In this document: positions 42,010-42,379 of the stretch, piece after piece
Position numbering within the stretch: position 1 is the stretch's first letter
Layout of the letters: each line of letters begins with the position of its first letter
NCBI GenBank assembly: GCA_001917905.1
Contig: MNEX01000307.1
Coordinates: forward strand, 10,592-52,970
DNA: 42,379 bases
Reading direction: 5' to 3'
Origin: Acidobacteria bacterium 13_1_40CM_65_14
Lineage (GTDB): Bacteria; Acidobacteriota; Vicinamibacteria; Vicinamibacterales; CAVVIG01
The notes under the pieces: generated by a model
Told to the model about the DNA's origin: nothing
Seen by the model: the letters and a program-made list of their open reading frames with translations, nothing else
The model's database searches: none
Position numbers and translations under genes: made by a program

Positions 42010-42379
42010 CTAGGAGGCGCTCGCCGTCGTACGATCGCCCACTGTCGCGAGCGTGAACGTCTGGGTGGCCGAACTCGCATTCGACCGGGCGTCTCGGACC
42101 GACACCGTGAAGGTCGTCATGCCCGCCGTACGAGGTGTGCCTGTGACGCGACCGCTCCGCGCACCGAGCGTCAGCCCCTGCGGCAACGAACCCGACACAA
42201 CTTGCCACGTGTAGGGCGCCCCACCGTCAACCGCGATGAACGTCGCCGAGTATGGCTCACCGACCTTCGCATCCGGCAATCGTCGTCGTGGCAATCGACA
42301 CGGCCTTCGGCGCCACCACGACGAACGCGGTTGCAGTGCCTTGCGCCTGTGGCGACGACGAATCGCGAACGGTGACCCG
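42010..42379 (-). pseudogene. Putative Ig-domain (He_PIG type) surface protein, C-terminal part, frameshifted
   Basis: Two tandem putative-Ig repeats. The downstream one reads LPDAKVGEPYSATF, GGAPYTWQVVSGSLPQGLTL, GRVTGTPRTAGMTTFTVSVR and ends at 42010. The upstream one reads RVTVRDSSSPQAQGTATAFV and AVSIATTT in a different frame. The normal junction would be IATTT-LPDAKVG; one extra base at 42280 breaks it. The rest of the gene lies beyond the window. Such domains occur in secreted or surface adhesin-like proteins. The shift is either a real mutation or a sequence error. Confidence 0.75.

Overview
GC-rich bacterial chromosome segment, most likely from an acidobacterium of the Vicinamibacteria type. 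This is inference from gene content, not from a marker tree. The pointers are several MacB/FtsX-like permeases of about 800 residues without their own ATPase (the 'ADOP' type expanded in Acidobacteriota), a DUF5916 outer-membrane protein, a subtilase with a NIVWG-repeat tail, a fused alpha-beta 2-oxoacid dehydrogenase E1, and dense families of intergenic palindromes. No rRNA, tRNA, CRISPR array, phage gene or transposase gene was seen. Both ends cut through genes.

Layout. 1-3342 (-): operon of transglutaminase-like protein, ABC ATPase and membrane permease, with a 103-bp CTAG-flanked element between the last two genes. 3563-5895 (-): DUF3291-like monooxygenase-fold protein and S9 peptidase. 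6010-9532: small membrane protein, outer-membrane protein, acetamidase/formamidase-like protein and an exported methyltransferase-like protein. 9543-13236 (-): glnS, a HAD phosphatase and a 5'-3' exonuclease. 13263-19245: an intact ADOP permease, a class C serine hydrolase and a 5'-truncated ADOP. 19304-24633: two small proteins, the fused E1 and both subunits of aconitase X. 24909-29753: amidohydrolase, DUF5916 protein and sulfurtransferase. 29757-30450: a cluster of repeats with a nitronate-monooxygenase relic. 30496-37598: RidA, MATE transporter, gamma-glutamyltransferase, second intact ADOP and a LysR regulator. 37808-42379: a metalloprotease-like protein coupled to a hollowed-out ADOP relic, a GNAT acetyltransferase, the NIVWG subtilase, and the end of a frameshifted Ig-domain protein.

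The genes are mostly housekeeping, peptide/amide catabolism and cell-envelope functions. The unusual content is in the DNA between and inside them. (1) There are several families of palindromic repeats built from short repeated words. Six otherwise different elements share one terminal signature in inverted orientation, GCAG(C/G)CCT...AGG(G/C)CTGC. (2) Palindromes of these families lie in frame inside two coding regions and supply the first or last codons of others. (3) A roughly 104-bp element occurs twice between CTAG tetranucleotides; in both places the empty site can be reconstructed. (4) Several gene relics keep only one or both ends of the parental gene. (5) Many genes carry a TANNNT hexamer 6-8 nt before the start codon, pointing to leaderless transcripts.
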